DNA of 64,000 nt. Source: Rhopalosiphum padi. Lineage: Eukaryota > Arthropoda > Insecta > Hemiptera > Aphididae. The stretch is from NCBI RefSeq assembly GCF_020882245.1, contig NC_083599.1, positions 59,050,748 to 59,114,747 on the forward strand. The letters run 5' to 3'. Position 1 is the first letter of the stretch; each line of letters starts with the position of its first letter. This document shows positions 1 to 12,450 of this stretch, in pieces. The translations under genes and the position numbers were made by a program. The notes beneath the pieces were generated by a model. The model did not search any database. It was given only the letters and a program-made list of their open reading frames with translations, and was not told the DNA's origin.

Positions 1-1500
1 TTGAAAATATTCTTTATATTCTATAATATATTATATTGTTTTTGGATGCAGGTTAATTATTTGGAATTGCAGAAGTGATTGGGTGGTTAGTCCCCGAACC
101 CCGGATGCCATTTAAAAAGAATGTGTTTTTATTATTTCTTATAAAATTAAAAAAAAAATAAGTTATATATATTTTATAAATTAATCGGAATATTAATAAT
201 AAGCTTATAAATTTATCCCTCCCTTAAGAATGTTCTAAAGACATGCACAAAATACAAAAATAATTATATATGCCGTATATATACTCCAGAAGTTTAAAGT
301 AGTTTGTGTGTATGTAGGATCCATATAGACACAAAATTCACTCACGTGTGATCAAAACAATTTCGCAAACGTATCAATTTACCACGTGCGAACACATACA
401 AATATACCTACTTACAGACTTATATACTTGAAAACCGCAACTAGAGAGTATTGTAATTCCGGACGATTATGTGTGTATTGCCGTGAAAAACGACATTACT
501 AAGCGTGTATTGTAATATTGTAAAAGTTCGATAATGCAGTAATAATAATACGATTTGAAATCGATAACGTGATTTTTACATTTACAACATTATATTATCT
601 AGGTACATTTGTGTTTATCATTTTGATAAGCGTAACTGAAAAATGACTTATGATTGTTTTGTTTCGACGGAGTCAATTGTATGCGCCACTTTATCGTTAT
701 TGTTACTAATGTTACTATATATCACGAAATATCAGCCGAACCGTATATAAAATACCGTTGATTATAAAGTTATAGTTATGAATCATACTATCATAATCAT
801 ACGTTATTTTACGTATTGACATATTGTTTACTTATCATTGGCATAAAATATGTTCATCCCGACTACAACGACGACGATGTCTGCGTCAGATATTATAAAT
901 TTCAGAGAATCGTTTACGGTGTTTCGTCCCTGTTCAAACATCCAGAGTTGCATTTCGTGTTCGTCGACGACGAAATAATATTGTCGCATGGGACCGTGCC
1001 GCCGGCGTTTGATGTAATATCATTGTGTTATCGTTTTTGACGTTGACGTATCCTATACATTTCCGTAGTGTATATTTATAGATTGACAGCCTGATATTAT
1101 TGTCGGTTCGTGATTATTTATGGTCTTCCGAACAGTTTTTCATTTCTGCACCGTTTTAATTTCGATAAATTTCGTATAGAAAAAATATTACGAAATTGGT
1201 CGTACGACTACAGCAGGTATACATCGTGTACATAATATAGGTATTATAGTGTATATATACGTACAGGCGCTGCACTAGAAATACAATACTCGAGTACTCT
1301 AACCACCCTACTACACATCATATATTATTATTATACTTATGATCCTTGTATTATTATTATTATTAATATCATATTATTATACACCGACATGGTTTTCATG
1401 CAAACAAATCAATCACAATAGTTTTCGACCGGGGACATAATATTACCCGCGATTGTTGTATAATATAACATATATATAAACATATATAATAAACATATGT

Positions 1501-1526
1501 ATTATTATTATTATTATTATTATTAT
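1501..1526. repeat. (ATT)n microsatellite
   Basis: 26 bases of uninterrupted ATT. Similar runs occur at about 2232-2249, 6478-6503, 7809-7834, 7942-7961, 8441-8464 and 31865-31887. Confidence 0.95.
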
Positions 1527-4500
1527 GTTTTTCTGCATCACCCCCTTTTACTCTCACTCACTCTCTCTCACTCGCTCTCTTTACATCTTCCATGCGTGTA
1601 CACACACAATGTAAACACATTATCGGGAGGATCGTTCGCGATTATTGAAAAAAAAAAATAAAAAAAAAATACGCGTCTTTCTTTTATTATTAGACGGATG
1701 TCGTCCTCGTCATAGTCGTCGTCGTCGCCGTCGTCGTCTCCTCTCCCCGAGCGGTTCGCAGACGTGACCCCAAGGGGACCATCGGATCGGGCCTGCAATG
1801 TCAACATTATTGCACACCAGTGTCAATAATGCGTGTACGGTCATCAAATCCGATGCCGCGTGACGTTTCTATTGAAATAAAAACTCTTCGCTCCCGTTAT
1901 ATACACGCACAAAAAGGACAGACGACAGTAGTTTTCAGCCCCTTGTTGTGCGCTCGCTGTGGACATGTACGCGTATCTGCGTGTATATATATATAATATG
2001 TAGGAAAGACTTTTATTATACACATACAGTAAAAAAAGAGAAAAGAAAAAAAAAAGAGATTTGAAATCGGAGACGGGGCGAGGACACGCCGGCTATTGAT
2101 ATTATATTATATTATTATTGTGTCGGCATGTTTTTCCGATTCGACAAATTTCTCGTGTATAAATACTGCGCATTTTTTCCCTCCCGTTTCGCCGCCGCTG
2201 CCCTTCTATCATCTGTCGTATCTTCGTCCCCTTATTATTATTATTATTACTATTATTGTGCAGTGTCGTCGTCGTCGCCGCCGCCGCGACCAGTGTTTTC
2301 TGTGGTGAATTCTTTTGTACATTCTCGTTGTAAGTACGCTATTCCAAACGTTTTCTTCTCCGTATACTAAAAAAATAATTCGTATATACTAATATTAATA
2401 AAACAAAAGTAATACCTTTAGAGTTTATATACATGTATGTTATTATGGTGAGAAAAAAAATAGCTGGTAGGTTTTTACCCGAGTAAAAAAAACCTAATGA
2501 CTTTTAAACTGTGAAAATGATGACAGAATGAATCGTATTTATAAGAAAAGATAAATGTTAATGAACTCCTCAATGTTATTACAAATGTTCCGATGCTAAA
2601 TATAAACGAATTATTATCGAGTTAAAATTAAAAAATCTCACATGTTTATACCTACAACTGAAATACTCTTTATAGGTTTACATTTTAAACAAGAATTAGT
2701 TAATATTTTGATTTCTAATATTTTTCTATATAAAAAAATAGAATTTATTACTATTTAATGTATATTTCAATGATTATTAACTACTTACTATAGTATTTGA
2801 TTATATAGATTTTTGAAAAATTACAATCAAATTATTACCTACCTCAATTAAAAAAAAAAAAAAATATTTTGTTTAAATTTAAATTTGTTAACCTATGTTT
2901 TTATTGACATGATAGTTTATCTCGTCGAGTTCTGTTAAGTGTTTTCTTGAAAGAAAGTGCATTTTACTGTTGCACGCATAATACCTGTTTATGTCTTACA
3001 CAAATAAAAATTATAAATCATAAGCGCAATAATATTGAACAATAATATCAGGTATAGTGTACAGGTATATGTGGTAATTGGATAATGGTGTATAATATGT
3101 ACCTATATAGCGTTTGTCCGTTCGCGGTATATTATTACGGAAAATAAAGGGGAAAAAACCAACACACATACAAACACAATATTCATCCGTCGCGACGTTA
3201 TATATTGTTTTACAGAGCTTCCGATTGGGGGTGGAAAATAAAATTATTTAATTAAAAAATATACTTACATGTATATGCGTTATAATAATGTGTGGACATA
3301 TCAATATTTTGATGTATTGGGTTGCACCGTGTGACTGGTAAAAATAAGGCTTCGCCGTCCACTATGGGTTTATAATTGATGTACACAATGGGTAAATATA
3401 TATACATACAAATTATATGTGTATATTGTATACGTATAATAATGTATATTATGTTTACACACACACGCAACACTCGGGCATATCTATATATTTTTTTTAT
3501 AAACGGGTCAACGAGAAATGCGATACTAATTTGAAAACAAAGAGGGGAAAATTTGGAAACCTTACGAGTGTATAACATATATGTACCGTATAATATGTAA
3601 TAATAATAATTATTATCAAACATCGTATTTCTGTGTCAGAATATAATAACAATGATACGTTATTATATCTAATATTATTTTTGTAATGTACATTTTCACG
3701 ATCGATACGACCCCCGTTCCGTCACGACAGTTACACAATATATAATATGATAATATATATTTCATAACTTTTGTTCGTTAGCCGATGACAATTCGCGTAA
3801 TTAGTGGCGATGGCGAGGTGGTAATCGCTTTTGCGTAATATAAGTTTCATTTGTGTTTTGGCTTCGTCAAGTATTCCTCTATGTACGTAATAGACAAAAT
3901 TGTATTTGTCAAGATAAGATTTGAGACCGCGAACAGAGGGGCTGTTATTAGATGACGTGGTTTTTTTTTTTTTTGGTAACACTTTTTTCGTTACTCGTCG
4001 GTTTTCAACGAAAATCGTGAAGCGTATAAAAATAAAAACCTGTGAAGTAATGTGCTGCGAGCAAACACTTGTCTCATTTCGAACGAAATCATTTTAGGGC
4101 AAAAGAATCGTTTCCGAACGTCATACGTAGGTACTTTTATATATATATAGAACGGTTTCAAACGTTATACCTACATTTTTTGCCCGTCATCGGTAGTCGG
4201 GTTTATAATATCGTGTTAGATTATTAATATTACAATATCGTCCGGGACATTATTACAGTTTCGTGTTTGAGTTTAAACGGAACAAATCGTCCTCGCCGCC
4301 GCTACCGTCACAACCCCATCGACTGACGGATTCCGTTCCGCGCCCGTTCGACCCATTCGCCCCGCAGGTCTGACGATAAAAATATATTATTATTATAATA
4401 TCACACCGCGATAACTGCGATGCGGTTACTATACATTATATTATTATTACACAAACGCTGCGTGCGGGTCGTGTACGCAGTTCATTTTATAACACAAAAA

Positions 4501-7500
4501 CGAAAAACTGAAGTTTACCCTTCAACAAGTACGCGCGCACACACATACACACACACAAGTCATATACATTACTTTGTTTTGGTTATTTATAAACGCGCGT
4601 TGGGAGAGTGAGAGCAGGGTAACGCACACACGAATGTACATATATATATTTGTAACTCTCCACTGCAGTTCCACTACCCGCCCCTCGCCCGGAACGCCTG
4701 GAGAATTTCAATTTAACAAATATACAGTATACGCACACACGCGCGCATATATACATGTATATATGCATATTATTAATAATAACAGTAGTAAAAGCCACGC
4801 TCGCAGATGAAAGACGTCAATGTTAATGGTTAGCGGGACGTAAATGATGAGCTGGTAGGATTTCTGTCTATTTTTGGATATATATTCCAAAAAGACGGAA
4901 ACCCTGCAGCAGCAGCAGTGAAATTGGGGGAGAAAAAAACATTGAAATTAACAACACAAAACGAGAGGGTCGTCGTCGTCGGCGACTGTGACACTTACCG
5001 TCAAGTGGGTTCGTGTCAAATAGGCTAGGGAAAATAATAGCGCTCCCGGGCCGCCCCATCGTTCTGCAGATTTTTCGTAGCACGTGCCGCCGCCACCGCT
5101 GCGTCGTAACTCGTAACTTGACGCGTATTTATTCATTTTTTTACGTTTTTCCGTTTCTCATTCTCGCACTGTTGTTAATTCATCAACGCAATATTAAAAT
5201 TACACAGACAGAGATAATATAATACTTGCGGTGTATACCTCGTACAAATTAAAAACATTGATCTAGACAATTAATATTGCCGCCAAGAGCATTTTGTACA
5301 AGTACAGAATATAATTATTTTTTAGACCGTCGGTAACATGGTCTTGGAAAACTTTAGGTATTTCAAAAATATAATAACAATTTTCATTTTAGTTATCCAT
5401 AAGCTATAACTATATGAATCATACTTATCGTAGCTAATCTTATCAATTTTTGGACCGTTCATTTACGACATGCAAAATATTGCATTAAAATATATCTAAG
5501 CTTGACTCGCACAACTGCGATTTGCACTGATGTATTTGGGTGGATTCCCGCGGACGAATACTATATAGACACCCGACAACTACTGTACTGATTCAATAAC
5601 ATGTTCGTGGTGTACGTTATTTACCCAATTTAACCATAGGCGTTGGGCAGGACGGTCGTTCTATAGATCCTCCGAACCAGCACCCTTAACTCGAGGTGCC
5701 ACCTGTAACACCTGTACGTGGAATATCGTTTTCTCGCAAGTCGATACACACGCATAATATATAATATGTACATGGGTACGACGCACACGTCCGAGTTTAA
5801 TAATTTATACATTAAATTATTATATAATGAGACACTGGGGGAATAAGATATAATATATACTCACTTCACGGCTCACACACTCTAGCGCGCGCGCGCGAAC
5901 CGGTCTCCGTGTCTCTCCTGCTCTCGTCGGACACGAGTACTACGCGAGTGTGTATATAAGAGGCACGTCCAACAGTGTTCTTATTTGGATATCTTTGGAT
6001 CTTTTTACGGGCGCGCGCTCGAAAATGCACGACTCGACTACCTATACACGTATACATAATATTTTACAGAAACAAAAGTCGACGGCACGAGGAGGTAATT
6101 TATACGTTTTCTATATCGCAAACGCCTATATATATATACATATTATAAACGCGTTGCAGGGTTTTGAAATTGATAATGCTTAAAAATAAAATAAAAAAAC
6201 TGCGTAAGATGCGAGCACTGCTGCGGAAGAACATATGTGATTTGTTTTTTTTTTTTTTTAATCAGCACTGTGGTGTGTGCCTCTCGGTACAACGAAATAG
6301 TAATAATAATACTATACGAATATATCGCGTATATATATCGCAGTTGTATATAACGTGTACACCCCGCGCTTCTTCTGCACACCCGGATAGAGGTATCTCA
6401 CAAATAATATAACATAATACACGATTCGAGAGCGCGAGCTCTATATAACGTTATATTAGCTCGCGGGACGACGCAGCATATAATAATAATAATAATAATA
6501 ATATATTGTACGAAATCTAATTTTACATGCGTTTTACTCTCGACTCTTAATAATATACGCTCGTGCTAGTATATATATATATATGCATAATGCACATATA
6601 TATATACATATATTCTTTTAAAATATTTCTCTTTCCGGCACGAGGCAGATGTCAACTATGATATAATACAAACACACAACGGGTTCCAGATTTACAGGAA
6701 TTCTTTCGTCCCATATATACGTCTATAGCACACTATACGGCAGCAGCTATCATCTCCCCCGCGACCGACTGCCGCGTGTTAAGGCAAAGCTGCAGTGCGG
6801 CGGCGGCTTACGTTTTGTGGCGCGCGCGTACGATTCAACCCTAATATCACAGCCGCGGATCGTACGTATATATATATATATGTATATATATGTACGGGCG
6901 CGTACGTTACGTCGTATATAAATCTCCCCACGATTTTCGAGTCTTATAAATATGTCAAAATCTGCTGAATGTTTCCTGAAATATAAACCAAAAGAGGAGA
7001 AAATATATATTTTACGGTTTACGGTTTTTTTCCCCCATTTGGATGTTTTTTTTCTTTTCGTTGTCGTTGTGCGCGACTTTTTTTCTCGCTTCCTATCCGC
7101 CTCTAAGAAATATATTATACATTAATATATATATTATATACTATTAAGGATAATAAGAGTTAGGGGAACGGTATGGAAATAAAAATCCACCGTACGCCGA
7201 ACCGCGTGTTTAAATCTGTTGGTGTTTAGTTATCGTATCGAGAAGCAGATGACGGATACGGACAGAGGTGACAGAAGTGTTTATAGCATTAATCATCGAC
7301 AAAGATTATTCAAAAAAACATAAATTTACTACGCGCGAGTATGGGTATATACAAAGTTCTCACAGGTTAGAAGGTCTCTATACTATACACGGCGCAGTCT
7401 TTCCTCCCCCCGCCACAATGGTCATTGGGTCGTTTAATAACCGCGGCTGCGTTTAAGTGAGCAACTAAAAACAAAAAATTAAAAAATCGACAGTCGATAG

Positions 7501-9863
7501 GTACTTCCCGCGTGAAGGGTTTGTTTGTAGTGTGTGTGTGTGTGTGTCGTCGTCGATTTATAATTTCTTCGCCTGTCGACGACGGGTGTTATTATTGCAT
7601 TCATCCATCCATCACGCGTTCGAGTCGTAGTGTCCCGCTGCCGCCGCCAGTTTTTCAATTCGTTCGAAAAACCGTGCATAACAAATTAAATCGTCGAGTG
7701 TAAAATATGCGGGGCCAGCGACCATAGACGAAAAACCAAAACGAAATAATATATATGTATATTCGTGCGTGGCGTCGGGGGGATATAGGTAATACAAGAA
7801 ACGGACTGATAATAATAATAATAATAATAATAATGGTAAAAAAATATAAAACGGGGTTAGCGCTCCCACCCCGGCGACGTGTAGGAATAATTCGTGAGGT
7901 TAAACTCTTGCGTATCGGTTATTATTATTATAGACGTACCTGTTATTATTATTATTATTATACACATCACTCGCGGAGAAGACCTGAACACCGGCCGTAA
8001 TATATATATATTATCATAAAATAATATGCCTAACCGACCGATAGCTCCGTCGGTGTTAGTCATATTTATTGACGCATGGCTGGCCATCATCCGTCGCCGG
8101 CCGTCGTTTTTGTGCGTGTGTTGTGCGCGACGTCGACGATAGACAGTGACTGACAAACTAGATCCTTCCGCGGAGGCGGGGGCGGCGGCGGCGGATCTAT
8201 TCATCCGAAACGCGGACGCTTTATGCTTTAATTTGAATACTTCCGGTCCGCGAGCGCACCGCCGCTGTCGTTGTACAACACCTCTGTAGATAATAGTATT
8301 ATGTACATCACTCCTTATTTTCACAGACACACACCAAAACGCGCGATATACTATTTCCTATACAGATATACCCGCTGTACAGAGGTATTGTTTTTTTTTT
8401 TGAAATTATATATTCTTCTTCTGCTTATTATTTTTATTTTTATTATTATTATTATTATTATTATATCGGAAAAACAGAAAACTGTGACCGTAACCGAACG
8501 ACGACGACGACGGTAATTAATACGGGTATTTGTCCGCAGCGCTCGGTTTCGCATGGTAAGGGAGGGGGAGATACTAACCCGGTATTACACGCACACACAC
8601 ACCTGTGTTACATTGTAATATTAAAAGCATAGATCGTCGCAGAATCCAATTAACAGAAAACGATTGTGGAAAGTCCTACGCGCGGAGGTACGTTGTATAG
8701 TATTATATACTCCATATTATATTATATCATGATGTATACATTGCACTTATACCGTATGCATATATTATTATTGTTCGTTATAATATTACACGCGTTTATC
8801 GTACAACTGCAACAGTACAGAACATAATATTGTGGACCTCACGATTCTCGTTTAATATACATATATGCCTAATAATAATAATAATACGTCGGCGTTGTAC
8901 ACATTATAATATATTATATATAATATGGGTGTGATCGGTTTATTTTGAATTTTTGCGCACTAAATGCACTCGTTATAATATTTTATGACCGACGGCCCTA
9001 TATATCACACTCGCTTCATCCACTATCGAGTGGAACAATGATTTTTCAACATTTCCTGAAAATTAAAATGTTTCACCAATATTAAAATCCTTAAAAAAAA
9101 AATTGTTATTATAAAATTAACAATAAAAATAATCAGAAAAAATCGATCAAATTAAACTTTGTATTTAATATACCACGTCTCTTTTGAGAGTCCTAACATT
9201 GTCATAAGCTTCTGGAATTATATTTATAGATCATTATAGACGTATACACTACTAGTTACACGAGTAATGGTGGGAACGTATATAGGTACATCATTATATA
9301 TATTATAACCATTATGGAACATATAGATCACGAAGATTATCGTTGGTAGTAGGTATGCTGTACGTGTATAATATGCAGTACGGTTTTTTTATATTTTTTT
9401 CGAGGGTTCTTGTCGTGCGTGTGTATTTATATGATGTATATCGATGAAAATTTTTCTCGGAATAAAAAACTCAAACGATCATTCGAAAAATGCAACTAAA
9501 AAACAAAATTAATAGATTTTAGTCTTTGGTGGTATGACGCGAACCAGTTTTTTCATTGTCATGTCATGTTACTGCCGCGACTTCGATGACAACGATGGCA
9601 AATATGCTTCTTCGAAAAATGTATACGTCAAATTACTGCTGCAGTATAGGTATAGGACATTGGCGCGTACCTACTCCTGGAACTCGTCGTCGTTACAGGA
9701 AACGTCTCATTATTTGACGTCGACCAACGTCGATTGACATTCCTGCGGTATTAATAAATTAGTTTTTATTTTATACTATTTTTTTTACTATTTCTGTTTT
9801 AAAGAACTGCCTACATATTTTATGCGAAATATGAACTCGGTATAACTGCTGCAGCGAGCCGCG

Positions 9864-10004
9864 TCAGAGAGACAGAGAGAGAGAGGCCTGGCCGCCACCG
9901 CTGCACCACCACTATTATTATACTGAGTACAGACACCAACAGACCAACAACTATACTAAACGACCGTTTTAATAGCTATCCCTCTCTCACTCTCTCTCTC
10001 TCGC
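9864..10004. promoter_or_regulatory. GAGA-type repeat cluster upstream of spalt
   Basis: A run of alternating GA (about 9866-9885) and a run of alternating CT (about 9983-10003) lie 100 bp apart, with CpG-rich sequence (GGCCGCCACCGC) between them. Such runs are binding sites for GAGA factor/Pipsqueak-type proteins in flies and occur in promoters and Polycomb response elements. The sequence shows the repeats; the regulatory role is inference. A similar CT run lies at about 1553-1582. Confidence 0.35.
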
Positions 10005-12450
10005 CGTTTTTTTCCCATTATTATTTTTCTACTCGGATTTACGATTAGCACTTATATAGTACAATAAAATTAACGAGGAATGATCGGTGCGGACGGTGGC
10101 CGCGCCAAACGTTGCGTATAATAATATATAAGTAATACTTATTAAGTATATAACATACAACAGTAGTCAATAATAATAATATGATGATGATGATGATTAT
10201 ATACACTCTTCGTAACAATAATAACTACGACAGTCGTCCGTCACAATTGTAAACTATTTTGCGTTTCAATCGCGTGGAATGAAAACATAACGAACTGGTC
10301 TCATTTAGGTCGTGATTTTAATTATATTTTCACTGATGAGTTTAGTATTATTATTAATGTTTTGTGTGACAACAGATGAACGGCGTCCGGCGGGCGGCTC
10401 GTATGCACCGCCCAGACTGATGCGATAAAAAAAATTAAGGAATATTAATTAACTATAAAAACGTGAAAACGCGTGGTCAAAAAACCAACGGCGGGCTACT
10501 TGCAGTACCTATATTCGATTTCAATGGTAGAATGTCAAAGACAAAAAAAAAAAACTCGACAGCATTTTCTTTGCGATTTCGAGTTATTTTTATTGTTAAA
10601 AAATATATAATATTATATAATATAAAATTGGTATTTTTTAAATACTATACCATCTATTCACCTTGTGTAAATCGAAAAACGACTCGATAGTCGATATTCC
10701 GATATTGTGCAATAACAACATAACATATGTCGATAAAACATCATAATATCTAATATTTGTATCGCAAGGTAGCTATAAGTATTAGTGCCACTATTTTATA
10801 CTCATACCTTTGGTTGGCCTTAATTTTATGCTATTACCGGTACAGTCAAATTTGAGTTATTTATTTAATAAAATTAACATTTTATAAAGTATTGGAAGGT
10901 ATTTTAAAATTACATATTTCTTTGTCGATACGATTCTTACCAATACAAATAAAGTAGCTTACCGACTACTGTTTCATATAAAATTGAAAAGATAAAAAAG
11001 TTTATGAGCAGAATTTTATTAAAGATTGTAATAGTATTATTATGGTATATATAAACTTTTAAAAGATACAAAAAATTTATTTTGTATCCCATTTAAAATC
11101 CAGAATGACTCCGTTGTTGCCTCCGCCATTGCTAGCTGTCACTTCTGTTTTCCTAAGGTGAAAAAGTTTGGCTCGCCTAAAAATTTGGCACTGTTTTAAA
11201 ACTGAAATGGTGCAACTGCACGTATATTATTTTAATTTTTTGCCGGCCCGTTAACAGTTTCGCTTTTATATAATCGTATAACAATATAATAACGTTAAAC
11301 GAGCCCGTAAAATAATTGTTATTGTTTACCGCCTGAATACGATGCCACTCGACTTATTACCGATAAGACGAGTGACTTTGGAAGGAACGACACGGATAAT
11401 TACGTTGTTTGACATCATAACGGCGATGGACGGATGAACGATCGGTAGGCAGGCAGGGTAATCCCATTAAAAGTAATCCGTCGTAAGGTTTCTGTATTTT
11501 CAAAGTTTTATCTACCGTGGAAATGACGCGCGCGCCCGTAGCAGTTTTCGTGTATACATGTTACCTACATTAGCAACGATAATTGTATTGTACACGACGG
11601 GATATTTTAAGCGTTATTTATCTCGTCCGTATTAATATATACTGTATAATTACAGTAGTCCGCTCTCCCCGCAGCGAGAACGAAAAAAAAGAATGAAGAA
11701 TAAGAAGAAGAGACAAAAAAAAAAACTAACGAAGGTTACTTTAATATAGTACAATGCGCTCGCTCGCTCGCTTATATGCGCGTGCATTAAATATATATTT
11801 ATGTATATATACGTATAAGTCGTGTACAAATTTAATCATTGTGACATTATACAATTAATGCGCGTGCGAGATTGGTATTAATGACGTCTAGACTTTTACG
11901 GAAATTAAACGCGAGTCGAGCAGTGTTTAAATCATACAAAAGTTTTTATTTTTTTTTTAATTAACCACACGTTTTTTTATCTTCTTTCCTTTTTCTCTTT
12001 TTGCTATACACGCGACGAGTCTATACGGTATATACTAGTGTATTGTCACGTGCGTGGTCGTTCGTCTATCTTTTTTTAATATATTTTGTTCGTTGATCAC
12101 GTGTCGATCGCCAACACATAAGACATAATATAGACTCCCTTAAGTCTGTGGTGTTATACGATTAGTGCGATTATTTCGTCACCAACCCCCCTACCCACCC
12201 CAAAAATAAAATAAAAACAACAGTCCCGTCACGGCATACCAATACGCGTCCTACTAACATAGCGCGATTAGGGATGCAGATTTGAGTTAGGCGCACTGCA
12301 CAATCACGTCCGTTTAGGTTAGGCGCTGTTAGGTGCCATCAAAGTCGCGCAATAAAATTAGAAAACGCTTTATTAAAAACGCGTCGGGTCCTATACCCCG
12401 CGACCAGATCGATTGCGATGTTAATGTTGGTGTTTCGTGTTGTTGCGCAG

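Larger units (their letters stand above)
1..12450 (+). other. 5' flank or first intron of spalt, no supported gene
   Basis: 12.4 kb without a convincing exon. It holds many ATT/TAA microsatellites, CA/GT runs (about 4537-4558, 7530-7547), alternating CG at about 5884-5897, and CpG-dense patches from about 4.2 kb rightward. I searched by eye for a start exon of the MSRRKQ type with a phase-1 donor and did not find one. Two open frames look slightly protein-like (816-1040 on +, 3731-3982 on -), but neither begins with ATG and neither is recognisable. Regulatory DNA and non-coding first exons are likely here but cannot be placed. Confidence 0.6.

Noticed and set aside
6061..6100. Mini-exon between TTTTACAG and GGAG|GTAATT
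   Set aside because: Splice-like ends occur often by chance in this AT-rich DNA, and the enclosed 30 or so bases show no SALL coding sequence.
8554..8562. ATG followed by GTAAGG as a minimal first coding exon
   Set aside because: The donor is good, but one codon is not enough evidence and it would join in phase 0, not phase 1.
11692..11740. Lys-rich ATG frame (MKNKKKRQKKK) as spalt first exon
   Set aside because: Low-complexity A-rich, the possible donor GTTACT is weak and in the wrong phase, and it does not match the SALL N-terminus.
12333..12450. Upstream extension of the large spalt frame (PSKSRNKIRKRF...)
   Set aside because: It starts with GTG after a stop, has no SALL similarity, and a better acceptor lies at 12451 with the right phase. 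Treated as intron.
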